Source of the DNA: Cichorium intybus
Taxonomy: Eukaryota > Streptophyta > Magnoliopsida > Asterales > Asteraceae
Assembly (NCBI GenBank): GCA_023525715.1
Contig: CM042015.1
Location: forward strand, 91,152,750-91,216,749
Length of the DNA stretch: 64,000 bases
Direction of reading: 5' to 3'
Shown here piece by piece: positions 45,513 to 61,422 of the stretch. Within the stretch, counting starts at the first letter, position 1. Every line of letters starts with the position of its first letter. The notes under the pieces are model-generated. The model saw nothing but the letters and a program-made list of their open reading frames with translations. It was not told the origin of the DNA and searched no databases. The position numbers and the translations under genes are program-made.

Positions 45513-48500
45513 CACTACTAGAATACTAGGGTAGTACTGACGACGAATTTGGTCACTATTCGGTAGGTATTTCGGTTTACCGACCGTTTTCTGACGGAAC
45601 TGGAAAGGAGAAAAAAGGCTGGTGGGAAAATTTTACCGACCGATTACTGACAGATTTGTGACGAATTACCGACCATACTATTCCGTCGGTAACCACCTAC
45701 GGACTACCGACCACTACGTTTGACCAATCGTTTTTTCTTAGTGACCAAATACCGACCACCCATTTACCTACCAAATACCAACCACCAGTTTACCTACAAA
45801 ATACCGACCACCCATTTACCTACCGAATACCGACCACCAATTTACCTACAAAATATCAACCACCAGTTTACCTACCAAATACCAACCATATAAATATGAC
45901 AAAATTTCTGTCACAAATCGGTTGGTAATATTATTAAATAAAAATAAAATAAATCTATTTTTTTTTCGTAAATGCAGCAAAAAAACCAATAAGCATATAA
46001 CATTCATGTTCGAACGAAAGGTAAATCGAAAGTTGTTTAATACACTAAAATTGTTCAAATAAAAATTACAATTGTTTTTCAATACAAAACTAAGAATTGC
46101 GAGAAGCCCCATTGTGCTACAAACCATTCCAACAACTAGAATCTCAACCGATAAATGCCATGTCAAGCCGTGAAAGTATATGATTAAGATGAGAACAAAC
46201 AAACCAAGGATATTGTTCATGAAGACTTTGTGGTATATCTGCATTTTAAGGAAACTGAGGATGTCAGAAACGAACTATATGCAAGTACTGATGGTGTAAA
46301 TGAACGCATAATCAAGAAACCGACAAACCTCGGAGAAAGTTAAAGATGTTGCTTTTTGGCTCTTCTGACTCGCAGATTTAATAGCTACAATGGATGTTCT
46401 AGCGTGCGTAGCCAAGGGTACTAAAAAGAATGACACATAAAAAGAAATTAAAATAATTGAGGAATGTTTGATTAAAATAATTGAGGAATGACACGTAAAA
46501 AGCAATTTGAAATAATTGAAAGCAAGCCTAGCAACTCTTTGTTGTTTCTTTTTCCTTGAGGAATTTCATCAAGCAGGTGGTGGACGAAACAAAAATTCCA
46601 AGTTGACCTTAAAAGCAATTAAATTTTTTGGTTCAGACATTTCATCGAACATATTCTACGGGCCATCGTTCTTCAGCTAGAAACTTAACTAATTTTAACA
46701 ACAAATTTACCCTTTACAGCAATAAAATTTCAACCATTCATGAAAAAATCAAAAGCTTCGAGAAAGACTTCAAACCTTTCAAACACCCGCCGGATAAGTG
46801 AAGCATAGACGGCCGGTTCCAGGCGGGATGTCCGTTTGGGGTCGGTGCTAGGGCAGGGGCTGTCGCTTGGTGCAAGGGTGGCTCCAATTAGAGAAGAAGG
46901 TCGGCGATTGACAAATGGTATTGAGTTGGACGCCGGTGATAACCGGACTAGTGAAGGGAAGCAGCGACGACGACAACTTGGTGATTGATGACTGCGACTT
47001 TCTTCAAGCAAGAGTATGGAATATGTGTAGATAAAGGGGGGTGATGTTAAGGGGGAAAGGGCAAACGAAATTTTCAGCAACTTTGGGAGCGGGAGAGAGG
47101 ATGGGGAAATGAAAATTTTCAAAGGGTTGAACTAAAAGGGGGAGTTGAAAGACAATGAAAATTTTGAAATAAAATCTAGTAACGTTGTAACCTATAATTT
47201 TCGTGGACAAATATATTTACACACATTAAATATTGTTTTAAAATAAATTCGACTCCATATTTTTTTATTATGATTTTGTTCATATCATGTTTTTTTACAT
47301 GTTATTAAAACCATCAATATAAAATATTTTAACTTACATCCTTATAAATGCAAGTTTTAGATTAAATCTTATATTTTTGAAAGTATTATTTTGTTCTTTT
47401 TTTGTTTATGTTTTTTTTAAAAAAATTTTAATAACTTTTGATATATTACACTTTTGTTATTATCAATATTGCAAAAATCGCGAGACACTATCGTGACATC
47501 TGAGTAATTACATTTAAATGTGCACACGTTTGTATGTATATAAATATCATGTACAATTTGGGAAAAATAAAGCAACTAATGTATAATAAAGATGTAAACA
47601 AAATGAAGCGGAAAAAACATCGTTTAAGCCTCTAAAAATAAGAAATAACAAACTTTGATAGGTAATCCGTCACTGATTACTGACGGATTACTTACCTTTT
47701 AGTGACAACTAAGAACTTTCGTCAGTATTCCGTAGGAAATACCGACTAAATACCGACCAAAAAGCTCATCAGTCACTATTCGGTTGGAAATCTAGTGATG
47801 GATTACCTACCAAAATTTGTTATTTGTTATTTTTCGATGACTAAACGACGTTTTTGTAGCTTCATTTTTTAACATCTACATTATACACTAGTTACTTCAT
47901 TTTCCCCAAATTATACATAATATCTATATATGTATAAACATTTACACGTTCTAAGGTAATCACTCGTTTAGTCCTTTAACATTATAATGTGTAGAAGTAT
48001 GTGATATTTTGAATAAGCTGACACATGTGGGCACACACACATGTGTACATACATTCACATACATGTATAATAAAGATGTTAAAAAAATTAAGGTGAAAAA
48101 ACATCGTTTAGGCCTCGGAAAATAAGAAAAACCAAAATTTGGTAGGTAATCTGTCACTGATTACCAACGGATTACTTACCCTTTAGTGACAACTGAGAAT
48201 TTTCGTCGGTATTCCGTAGGAAATACCGACTAAATACCCACCAAAAAGCTCATCGGTCACTATTCGGTTGGTACTCGGTTGGTAATCAGTGACGGATTAC
48301 CTACCAAAGTTTGTTATTTTTTATTTTTCGATGACTAAACGATGTTTTTTTAGCTTCATTTTCTTAACATTTATATTATACATCAGTTAATTCATTTTTT
48401 CCCAAATTATACATAATATCTACATACATATAAACATTTACATGTTCGAAAGTAATCACTCATTTAGTCATTTAACATTATAATGTGTATAAGTACATGA

Positions 48501-48927
48501 TATTTTGAATAGGTTGACACATGTAGGCATACATACATGTGTACATACATACACATACATGTATAATAAAGATGTTATAAAAATGAAGTTGAAAAACATT
48601 GTTTAGGCCTCGAAAAATAAGAAATAACAAACTTTGGTAGGTCTCTGCCGTTCAAAAAAAAAACAAACTTTGGTAGGTAATCCGTCACTGATGACCGACG
48701 TATTACTTACCATTTAGTGACAACCTAGAATTTTCGTAGGTATTCCGTAGGAAATACCGACTAAATACCGACCACTTAGACTTTCGTCGCTAAACCGTTG
48801 GTACTTCGTCTGTGATATTAGGGTTGGAGACTATCGTCACTATTCCGTCAGAAAAAAGTAGGTAATTTCCTACCGAAAAATTTCCGTCACTAATTCTGGT
48901 AGGTATTAACCCCCTTTTCTAGTAGTG
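45513..48927. mobile_element. CACTA (EnSpm) transposon, non-autonomous, 3415 bp
   Basis: It starts CACTACTAGAATA (45513) and ends TTTTCTAGTAGTG (48927), with TTA duplicated on both sides (45510-45512 and 48928-48930), the 3-bp CACTA target size. Both subterminal regions are crowded with ACCGACCA / GGTAGGTAATCCGTCACTGA-type motifs, as expected for transposase-binding repeats. No transposase frame is seen. A GC-richer core at about 46740-47110 has minus-strand frames of unknown origin and could be captured host DNA. Confidence 0.92.
47580..48910. repeat. Tandem repeat inside the CACTA element, about 490-bp unit
   Basis: Units begin with GTATAATAAAGATGT at about 47579, 48066 and 48560, the third partial (about 2.7 copies). 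Each repeats the GTAGGTAATCCGTCACTGAT subterminal block. The third copy holds a short CTCTGCCGTTC plus poly-A insertion. Confidence 0.85.
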
Positions 48928-49031
48928 TTAAATTATGGACTATCATTCAATTATCGTTCAAATTTGTAGATTTTATACTTTTCTAAACTACATAATTTCG
49001 CTTTCCGTGCAACGTGCGAGAATTCGCCTAG

Positions 49032-50502
49032 TGTAAGGATATAAAGAGACAAATGTTCAAATTGGTGACTAAACAGAATATATAGAAGAACGATTTGCCT
49101 ATGGAACTTAATTAGTGCTATTTTTAATTGAACCTCTCTTTTGTCTAATTATAAGTACACATCTGATTTTTATCATGCATTGAAAAAGTAACTTCTTTTA
49201 AAATAGGAATCCACCCTAAGGTTAAGGTTGATGTCTATAAGATTCGAACACGGGTTAACTCTTTTTAGAATGTTTAGTCCATAAGTGGTCATCATTAAGC
49301 GAGGTCACCTTGATGGTGGTGCACTAAAGATATCAAAATTATGTACTAGCAAGAAGGGAAGAAAAGAACTCAAAAACAATATTTGAGTCATAACTTAGCA
49401 TTTAGCAAGTATAAATTAAAATAACTACAGGTTAAGTTTTCATGTCTTCCGAACTAGGAAAGTTTTCTAAGTGTTTTACGCTCCTTTATTTTTTTTTTTT
49501 TATAAGTGCGCTTTCATCATAAAATAGGGATATTATTAAGCTTCAAAATACATATATAGATTCGACTACTAACTTACGCCCAAAACGATAAACACTTGGA
49601 GTTTACGAATAGATAACTATCAAGAATGTTCAGCTAAAGTTCTTTAATGCTAACTTATATACACCCAAAACGAATAGATAACTATCAAGATTCGACTACT
49701 AACTTACACCCAAAACAATAAACACTTGGAGTTTACGAATAGATAACTACGAAGATGGCATCTTCTTACACGACTAATCTTCATTAGTGTCAAATATTCC
49801 AAAATCTCTAATAAAAAGGAAGGAGTGAAAGTTAAAAAGTTAAAAATGTGGTGACTTTAATGTTCACTTTAGAACAAGCCTTTTACTTAATTACGAAAAT
49901 TTAGTAACAAAAAGTCATATTTTAACTATTATAATCAATCTTTGTCAGATCCCCCATTTCAGCAAACATATGGTACTATTGTCTCCAAAGAAGTTTTGTT
50001 ACACTCACGCGGACCAATAGTTTGTTGGATTTTTATTTGGAAAACATCTTGAGTATCAACTCTAAAAGTAAAAAGCTTATTAAGGGACAGAACCTGAGAA
50101 CTTTTATAACTACAGGGACCATTTATGTAAATTTGTCTATAAACATAGAGAAGTATGGGACAAAAAGTGCAAGGGAAAATTCAAATCGATCATATATATA
50201 TTTCTCAGAATGGACAGAAGCCTTGCCGACTATCACTCAGTGTCTTCCCCTCCGTGAGCTGAAGAACAGAAGCCTTGCCGACTACCGTAATCAACTTTGC
50301 AGTTGGTAATTTTCTAAACCTAGCCAATTAATAGTTTAAATATACTCTATACCCCATTTGATTATGATTTCTACCACAAATGCTACTGCGACTTGCGATC
50401 TAACATCTTTCTTAGAAATGTAAAAGAACACTAAGTTTCAAGAATAAGGTTGTGACTATAATAGATTTGCTACCTTGCAGTGAAGCCGAGTCTACAATCT
50501 AA
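49032..50502 (+). promoter_or_regulatory. Upstream region of OMT copy B, with 5' leader intron
   Basis: 49500-49880 matches the duplicated region upstream of copy A (9062-10430). A local direct duplication (AACACTTGGAGTTTACGAAT twice, 49592 and 49723) is present. The leader (CAGTGTCTTCCCCTCCGTGA at about 50238) has a donor near 50305 and an acceptor CTACCTTGCAG at 50480. No clear TATA box was settled on. Confidence 0.55.
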
Positions 50503-51698
50503 ATGGACCTCGACCAAAGTTTAGGAGGAGCAAGTGAACTGTTTGAAGCCCAAACTCATATATATCGACATAGTGTCAACTATATAAATTCTATGGTTCT
50601 TGGTTGTGCTCTCGAATTAGGCATACCCGATATTATTCATAATCATCAAAAGCCAATCACACTTCAGGAGTTGGTTTCAAAGCTCAATATATCCGTTGAA
50701 AAAACCCTTCATTTGCAACGGCTAATGCGCTTGTTGATACACCAAAATTTCTTTTCCGTCACCAAGTTTCATGATAAAGAAGGTGAAGATGAAAAAGAAG
50801 GGTACATTCTCACAGTTTCTTCTAAGTTGCTACTCAAGAACAGTAGTTCGCCAACCCTACCGAACTTACTACCATTTGTCAATTTGATGGTCGATCATGT
50901 ATATGTAACTACTTTTGAATCCCTAGGGAGGTGGTTTAAGGGGAATGAATTAAATGCGTTTGCGACTGCTCATGGGACTCATATATGGGAATTTGCTGAC
51001 AAGAACCCAAGATTCAACACACTTTTTAATGATGCAATGGCAAGTAATTCTGAAATGATGAAGTTGGTGGTAAAAGAGAATAAAGAACTATTCGAAGGTG
51101 TGGATTCATTAGTTGATGTCGGTGGTGGAAATGGAGCCAATGCTAAGATTATCCTCGAAGCATTTCCTCACTTGAACTGCACTGTTTTTGAGCTCCCGCA
51201 TGTTGTCGCGGACATGGTTGATACAAAAAATCTTAAATATATTGGAGGCGATATGTTTCAATCTATCCCATCTGCCGATGCGATCATTTTAAAGGTAACT
51301 GCTGTCCACTTCTATATCATTTTTAGCTTTTAAGGTCAAACATATCAACTAAATTATGAATTCTTTCTAACGGTGCTTGTAGAATATTTTACATGACTGG
51401 AAGGATGAAGAAGCGTTGAAGATACTAGAAAGATGTAAAGAGGCCCTCACGGGTGCTCCATGATAGGAAAAAAGGGAAGGTAATTATAATAGACATGGTG
51501 ATAGGTGACATGAACGACCATGAACGCCATGAGATAACAGAAGCCAAGCTGTTCTTTGACCTTAAGATGATGGCTTTGGCTACCGGAAAAGAGAGGACCA
51601 AGGACGAGTGGGGGAAACTCTTCCTTCAAGCAAATATTAATCAATATAAGATTACTCACGTGTCTGGATTGATGTCTATCATTGAGTTGTTCCCCTAG
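50503..51698 (+). pseudogene. Plant O-methyltransferase, copy B, frameshifted in exon 2
   Basis: Exon 1 (50503-51294, 264 codons) is intact. It has the N-terminal dimerisation domain (ALELGIPDIIHNHQKPITLQ), the SAM-binding motif LVDVGGGNGANAKIILEAFP (about residues 202-221) and FELPHVV. A phase-0 intron (51295-51382) leads to exon 2 with NILHDW, holding the catalytic-type His 268. At 51461 a TGA follows GAP because 2 bp are missing relative to copy A. The frame shifts, and the remaining C-terminus (KKGKVIIIDMVIGDMNDHER ... MSIIELFP, stop 51698) is out of frame. The translated product would be 290 residues against an expected 365-370. The family methylates hydroxyls of flavonoids, stilbenes or simple phenols; the substrate cannot be read. 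Probably a recent pseudogene unless the deletion is a sequencing error. Confidence 0.88.
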
Positions 51699-51709
51699 AA
51701 TTTTTCTTT

Positions 51710-52376
51710 ATGGTGGGTTTGGCTAAAGTTTATCAAAGTCTACTTTACTTGTATTATATTTGAATAAGGTTCTTGTGTTGTAAAATATGAAAATAATGCG
51801 TTCTTCCACTATTTCTGTAATAGAATGGTAATTGTTTGCTTGCATATTTAATTTATATATTGATAACTTTTTATATTAACTTCAATTCATTTTGTTGACG
51901 TAATTATTTCCCATAAGTCGGCATAATACCATTGCATTCCAATATATACATATTACATAACTTACAATATAGGCTTAGAATACGTACATGGGTTGAATAC
52001 AAAGAATCCTAACAAAATACATGGGTTATATGAATAATACACAATACATAATAAATATACGCTAACACATTTGTATTAGTAAATATATATTAGTTTTAGC
52101 ATTTCACACTACTTAAAAGTTTAGGAAGTTTATAAACAAACATTAAGGATAAGAACCATCTTAAGTGTTTCCATAATCTTCTTTTTCCAAAAAAATGATT
52201 CATCGAAATAATGAGTCACCATTGATATCGACACATCTAACAAATGTTCGGGATTTCCTCAATGCGATCATTTTCCTTCTTCTTGTTGCTGCATATCTCG
52301 TTCGTATATGTCTTCTCATGTTTTCGGGGCCTCTAGTGAGTTACAGACAAAGTTCGAAAATGTCAAATCTTTGATG
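51710..52376 (+). repeat. Downstream part of segmental duplication, copy B
   Basis: Counterpart of 20824-21610, diverged by substitutions and small indels. No gene is recognised. Confidence 0.75.
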
Positions 52377-53049
52377 ATTCCATCATATATGATTTAGTTG
52401 CGAAAACTTCTGGATAGGTATCCAACATTTAAACCGAATTCTTTCTGGTAAAAAAAATCTTTTTCTTTCTAGTTGCTCTGAAACAATCTTTTTCTTTCTA
52501 GTTGCTCTGAAACAATTAGGAGATTATCTAGTTGGCAACATGCTATTGGGTGGTGGTCCTACTTATAATGGGGTTAAATCAATAAGCTTTAAGAAGAAAT
52601 ATTTTAATATCAATCTTATCGACTCATAAGTATCATACCAAATCTCATAAATCGAGTCATTTTTTCAATAAATACGAGACATCTAAGTCATACAAGTAAA
52701 GAGATCTATAACTCTATTCATTGATAAGAAAAAGAAGAAAAAAAACGTATGGAAATTTGGCGGCAGCCTAGGGACTTCAAGTCCATTGTCTTAATAACCT
52801 AAGTTTATTAAATATAGGAAAGAAAATTTGGTAAACATTACACAAAAGGCAACTAAGGTCTAAGGAACAATAATAAGCAAAATTAATTTTGGAGAAGATG
52901 ATGAAGCCTAGCCAATTAAAGGCTGTGGGTCGTTACCTAACTTACCAATTTGGAGGTGCACAGATTTAAACGATTAGAAACCGATTCGGATTTTCAAGGT
53001 TATTACACAAACTTTGTTTCCTCAAAACCGTATTGGATAAAGAGTTTGG
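52377..53049. other. Intergenic, no gene recognised
   Basis: AT-rich DNA between the duplicated block and the Mutator-like element. It includes a 31-bp direct duplication near 52460-52512 (CTTTTTCTTTCTAGTTGCTC twice). Confidence 0.5.
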
Positions 53050-53058
53050 TATGAGAAA

Positions 53059-54740
53059 GGGTAAATTTCAAAAAAGACATTAAGTTTTTAAAAAAGTTCG
53101 ATTTTGATACTGTGTTATTTTTATTAATTAAGTCATTAACTTTTTAATTTTTCTCAATTAAGTCACTATGTTTTCAATTTTGACCACTTGACCGGTCAAC
53201 CGGGTTGTCAGCTGACATGGCATGATGACGTGTCAGTCTTGTTGATGTGGCATTGACATGGCATGCTGACATGGCACCAAGGTGTCAAAATTGAAACAAA
53301 ATTGAAAACACAGAGACTTAATTGGAAAAAATTAAAAACTTAGTAACTTAATAGAAAAAAAATAACAGAGTATCAAAACCGAAATTTTCTGAAAACTTAG
53401 TGACTTTTTTGAAAATTTCTCAAAAACTAATTATAAACATTTCAAAATATTTAATTGATGAGAAATAAAAATAATAATTATTATTATTTATTTTATCGAA
53501 ATGGTGAAATATAAGTTATAATTTGAATATTTATAATACCCAAATGTGTCAATTTATTTTCAATTATATTAATAAAATTGTAACGGTTTATTTTTCGTTC
53601 TAACGGAACTGAAACCAATTATGTGTAATGGTTTGGTTCTTGTTTTTCTTAAATCCATTATTGGTTTCTGTTATTTTGGTTCTTTAACGAAGCTCATCTT
53701 AAGTAAGCAAAAAATCGTTAGAATTGAGCAAAATCAGAACCAATTATATATAACAGTTTGGTTCTCGGTTCTTTAAAAACATAATTTTCAGTTATCTTGT
53801 CAATAATATTAAGTTAGTAATTGTTTTCTAGATTTTGAAAGTAAATCTAACCGTTTATTTTCGTAATAAATGTATATGTTTATTTTTCGTTCCAACGGAA
53901 CTAAAACCAATTATGTGTGACGGTTTCATTCTTGGCTTCTTTTCTTAAATCCATTATTGGTTTCGGTTATTTTGGTTCATTAACCAATCTCATCTTAACT
54001 GAGCAAAAAATCATTAAAATCGAACCAAATTGGAACCGATTATATATAACGGTTTGGTCATCAGTTCTTCAAAAACATAATTTCAATTATTTTGTCAATA
54101 ATATTATGTTAGTAATTATTTTGTAGATTCTAAAAGTAAATGCAACAGTTTATTTTCGATTATTTTAGTAATAAATGTAACCGTTTGATTTATGTTCAAC
54201 CAGAACCGAAACTAATTATGTGTAACGGTTTGGTTATTTATTTATTTTTTTTAAAAACCTATTATCGGTTTTTGTTATTTTGGTTCATTAACCAAACTCA
54301 TCTTAAGTGAGCAAAAAATCGTTGGAACTGAACCAATTTTGTTTATATAAGTCTAGTTAATATTTAATAATTAATTTCATAAAAGACACTAAGTTTTCAA
54401 AAAAAAATCGGTTTTGACACTCTGTTTTTTTTCCAATTAAGTCACTAAGTTTTTAATATTTTCCAATTAAGTCACTATGTTTTCAATTTTGTTTCAATTT
54501 TGACACATTGGTGCCACGTCAGCATGACATGTCAGCGTCACATCTTCAAGACTGACACATCACCATGCCACATCAGTTGACAACCGGGTTGACCGGCCAA
54601 GTGGTTAAAATTGAAACAAAATTGAAAACATAGTAACTTAATTGAAAAAAATTAAAAAGTTTGTGACTTAATTGAAAAAAATAACACGGTGTCAAAATCG
54701 AACTTTTTTGTAAACTTATTGTCTTTTGTGAAATTTACCC
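53059..54740. mobile_element. Mutator-like element with long TIRs, 1682 bp
   Basis: The element begins GGGTAAATTTCAAAAAAGAC and ends GTGAAATTTACCC, with inverted arms of about 360 bp (53059-53416 and about 54375-54740). The 9-bp flanks are TATGAGAAA (53050-53058) and TATGAAAAA (54741-54749), 8 of 9 matching, the size used by Mutator-like transposons. Each arm is itself palindromic. The centre is a tandem array, and there is no transposase. Confidence 0.85.
53580..54360. repeat. Tandem repeat, about 297-bp unit, in the MULE core
   Basis: Units at about 53580, 53878 and 54176 begin with CCGTTTATTTTTCGTTC-like sequence and repeat AACCAATTATGTGT, AATCCATTATTGGTTTC and CTCATCTTAA. About 2.6 copies, clearly diverged. 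Confidence 0.8.
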
Positions 54741-54891
54741 TATGAAAAATGTCTAACATTTGTAATCGGTCTATACAAACTACTTCACGGTCTAACCCGT
54801 TTTTACTATATAAATACCATAAATTAATTTAGAACATTTAATTAACTCCAGTCATAATATATTTTTATTATCTATTCTACACTAAAGTGAT

Positions 54892-56125
54892 CACTACTAC
54901 AAAACACGTTATAGGATCCGATTAAATCAATTAAAAAACCCGGGTTCTATGTCCGGCGAATCCTATGTCAAAAATGAAATATAACCCGGTTTTTGAACCG
55001 GGACCTTTTACTCATAAAAGAACTCGGTTTTGATAAAAAAAACCATGATATATAAGGATCTTTTAGGAACTCAGTTTTGATCAAAAAAACTGGAACATAT
55101 AAGGTCATTCTAAGAACTTGGTTTTTATCTAAAAGCCGAGACATATTAGAAGAGATTAGACAACGGTTCAACTACACAAAACCAGGTCATATAAGGAGAT
55201 TAACGTCGACTCCTAATCCCGACAACCGGGTCATATGAGATTAAACTGAAACCGCTTACATCCAAATTACAATAGGTTGCAATTAACCACTTAAAAGCAT
55301 GACACTAATAATTCCATCCAAAACACACATTCAATACAAAGAGTATACATTGATGAACAAGTTTACTTAATATAGATAAGCTAAATAACCAATCATTAAA
55401 GTCAGAATGTCGCAAAAAAGAATGCCAAAAAAATTGATTTGGTCATTTCTTACTACACAAAAATTATCAATAAAGAAATTGCTATCGCATCGGAGATGGA
55501 TTGTCCCGTAATGAAGTATAGTAGCTATCCTCCATCCTAACTGAAAAACAAACACAACAAATAATTAGTTTTTTTTCTAACATTTCAATACAATAGAAGA
55601 TGATCAATTTCGAAAAACAAACATTTTCTTCTACATGAAACTACATCACAATGGTGTGTTGATGCAATTGTATTGAATGTATGTTTTGGATGTAATTATT
55701 AGTTTCTGCATGCTTTTAGGTGGTTAATTGTAACATATTGTAATTTTGGGTGTAAGCTGTGTCAATTTAATCTTTATATGACCCTGTTGTGGGGATTAGG
55801 AGTCGTCATTAATTTCCTTATATGCCCCGGTTTTGTGTAGTTGAACCGTGGCGTAATCTCTTCCTATATGTCTCGGTTTTTAGATCAAAACCAAGTTCTT
55901 AGAACGACCTTATATATCCCAGTTTTTTTATCAAAACTGAGTTCTTAAAATATCCTTATATGTCTCGGTTTTTTTATCAAAACCGAGTTCTTTTATGAGT
56001 AAAAGGTCTCGGTTTGAAAATTGGGTTATATTTCATTTTAACATAGGATTCGCTGGACATAAAACCCGGTTGAAAAAGGGTTTTTTAATTGATTTAACCG
56101 GGTCCTATAACGTGTTTTGTAGTTG
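54892..56125. mobile_element. Palindromic CACTA derivative, 1234 bp
   Basis: The left end CACTACTACAAAACACG (54892) and right end CGTGTTTTGTAGTTG (56125) start inverted arms of about 450 bp that match nearly throughout (AAACCGAGTTCTTTTATGAG and partner, TAGGAGTCG blocks). The flanking trinucleotides GAT and AGG differ, so no TSD is left. There is no transposase; the small loop has only short frames. It is likely a CACTA-derived foldback MITE. Confidence 0.8.
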
Positions 56126-59672
<3,547 letters not shown>

Positions 59673-60021
59673 TTATAAAAAATACGTAAAAATAACGTAT
59701 GTTGAGACTTTTTCGTAAATTGGAACAAAAAATCGAGACTTTATTGATATTTGTCATTGTTTTAACTGTCACTTAGGGATGCGATTTAATAGCGTGGACA
59801 ATAGTTAAAAAGGTTTAATTGTGGTAAGTTTTCCTCGAAGAGAGAGAATAAATTAGGGACCAAATGTCCCTTTATGAAAGGTGTGGATGGCTGCTTTTGA
59901 ACTAAGACCTCCAAAAGGAAAGAAAATAAAGCCACAACTTGGAGTATCAAAAAAATTGGACCAAACTTGTAATTTGCACTATACTAGAGAGAGCTTTTCT
60001 ATAATATTGACAATTATATAT

Positions 60022-60210
60022 TTATTCGATTAGAAATCCTATATCCTTTTAATTTTTCTTCCTAAATATCCTCCTAAATGTGAAATAGTGACAAGTGGAT
60101 TAAAATATTATTAATTTTATTGAATATGACATTTGTCATCATTTTAAATGGTTAGGATGATTAGTAGGAGGAAAAATTAAAAAGAAATAAAATTTCTCTA
60201 ATTCGATAAA
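60022..60210. mobile_element. Short hairpin MITE upstream of the dioxygenase
   Basis: The arms are TTATTCGATTAGAAAT...CCTTTTAATTTTTC and the inverted GAAAAATTAAAAAG...CTCTAATTCGATAAA. The core AAAATATTATTAATTTTATT matches that of the element at 12231-12370. It ends only about 115 bp before the dioxygenase ATG, so it may form part of the promoter. Confidence 0.72.
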
Positions 60211-60325
60211 AGAAGTCGAACAAGAAGGCCCAAACCTATCCGTCCCAGCAAGGTTGTATATTAGCATGCTTGAGATACTTAATGAGTCGGATGCAAAGAG
60301 AAGTATATATATTTACAGTTCTCAA

Positions 60326-60828
60326 ATGGCGACAGGCTTGAATGATGAGAGTTCATTGTTCAACTTTGTTGTGAAAGAAGGCAATGGTGTCAAAGGTCTC
60401 GTTGACTCAGGGCTCACGGAGGTGCCAAGTTTGTACATACAACCACCTCACCAGCGAATCCACAAGCAACAAGCAGCTGCATCACCTGAAAACATGATCA
60501 TTGATCTATCCGAGCTTGATGGCCCTAGCCATGATAAAGTGGTCAAGGCCATTGTCCATGCAGCTGAAACTCTAGGCTTCTTTCAGGTGGTCAACCATGG
60601 TGTGCCATTAAAGCTCTTGGAGTCGCTTATAAATGCAGCACACGAGTTTTTCAGCCAACCAGCTGAAAAGAAGGCCACTTATCTCAAGGGGGTGAGCCCT
60701 AGTCCGATGGTCAACTATGGAACGAGCCTTGTTCCTGAGAAAGAGAAGGTTTTGCAGTGGGGAGACTTTGTTTACATGACATACACCAATGATGCTGATG
60801 CCCTTGAGTTTTGGCCGAATGAATGCAA
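60326..60828 (+). CDS. 2-oxoglutarate/Fe(II) dioxygenase, first exon only (feruloyl-CoA 6'-hydroxylase / scopoletin 8-hydroxylase-like)
   Basis: The frame starts at ATG 60326 (context CAAATGGCG) as MATGLNDESSLFNFVVKEG. It carries the DIOX_N domain (IDLSELDGPSHDKVVKAIVH, ETLGFFQVVNHGVP) and LVPEKEKVLQWGDFVYM, ending LEFWPNEC. A donor AA/GTAAGA at 60829 closes the exon (167 codons plus 2 nt). This pattern is closest to the coumarin-pathway group that ortho-hydroxylates feruloyl-CoA or scopoletin. The catalytic half with HxD...H and RxS is not found in the following 3.1 kb, where a Harbinger element has inserted. Either intron 1 is very long and exon 2 lies beyond the edge, or the gene is truncated. 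Upstream in-frame codons exist, but the 60326 ATG matches family starts. Confidence 0.8.
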
Positions 60829-61422
60829 GTAAGAACCCACACAAAATTAGCTTCTTTTTTTTCTTTCCTATGAAATGGTCGCTAAAATTTGATAAGGCCC
60901 TTTTTTATGTCGCCAATGGCTAGAATTTTGGCGTCACAAATGCAAATAAAAAGTAAGAACCCACCCCAAAAATTCCATATAGATTTAATCTGAAGGTATT
61001 TTGACATGGCCTGAAGTTAGACAATTGTTGAAACGTATAAAACTAGTAATTAAGGAAAGAGTTAAGATCGATGAATGATTATATTATACCGGAAGATTTG
61101 AATTTGATTATTCCAACTGATGATCCAGTATTTTGGTTTATTATTTGTTGTTGGGTTTTGATTTGTTATATTAAGTGACAACGACAATAATAAATTATTA
61201 CGCGAATGTATTCGAGGAAAAAACTATTGATCACTATTCTATGGTCATATTATATAACCGGTTACTTGATTAATTTTCATCTTTCTTTTCAGCTGTTTTA
61301 CGATTCTTAAGATAACTACTTCTTATACTTTTTGTAAATTAAAATATACGTGAATCGATTGAGATCCAAATTTGATTGCTTTGTGGAAAATCATTCATGC
61401 AATGTGTTCTACGCATGCGTCA
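60829..61422 (+). other. Intron-like sequence after the dioxygenase exon
   Basis: AT-rich sequence after the splice donor. The donor phrase AAGTAAGAACCCAC is repeated at 60951-60965, suggesting a small local duplication. No second exon was recognised. Confidence 0.45.

Larger units (their letters stand above)
43915..49031 (+). mobile_element. Helitron-like element carrying a nested CACTA transposon
   Basis: The left end is A/TCTTATATTATATATTATAA (43915), a typical plant Helitron 5' end. The right end has a degenerate hairpin (CCGTGCAACGTGCG), then GAATTCGC and CTAG/T (CTAG at 49028-49031). Insertion between A and T fits Helitrons. Without the CACTA element the body is about 1.7 kb and has no Rep/helicase, so it is non-autonomous. 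It contains two local tandem duplications. The pairing of the two ends is inferred. Confidence 0.55.

Noticed and set aside
50503..51333. OMT copy B taken as a functional 276-codon single-exon gene
   Set aside because: The frame simply reads through the splice donor at 51295; the homologous exon 2 continues after a GT-AG intron and is frameshifted.
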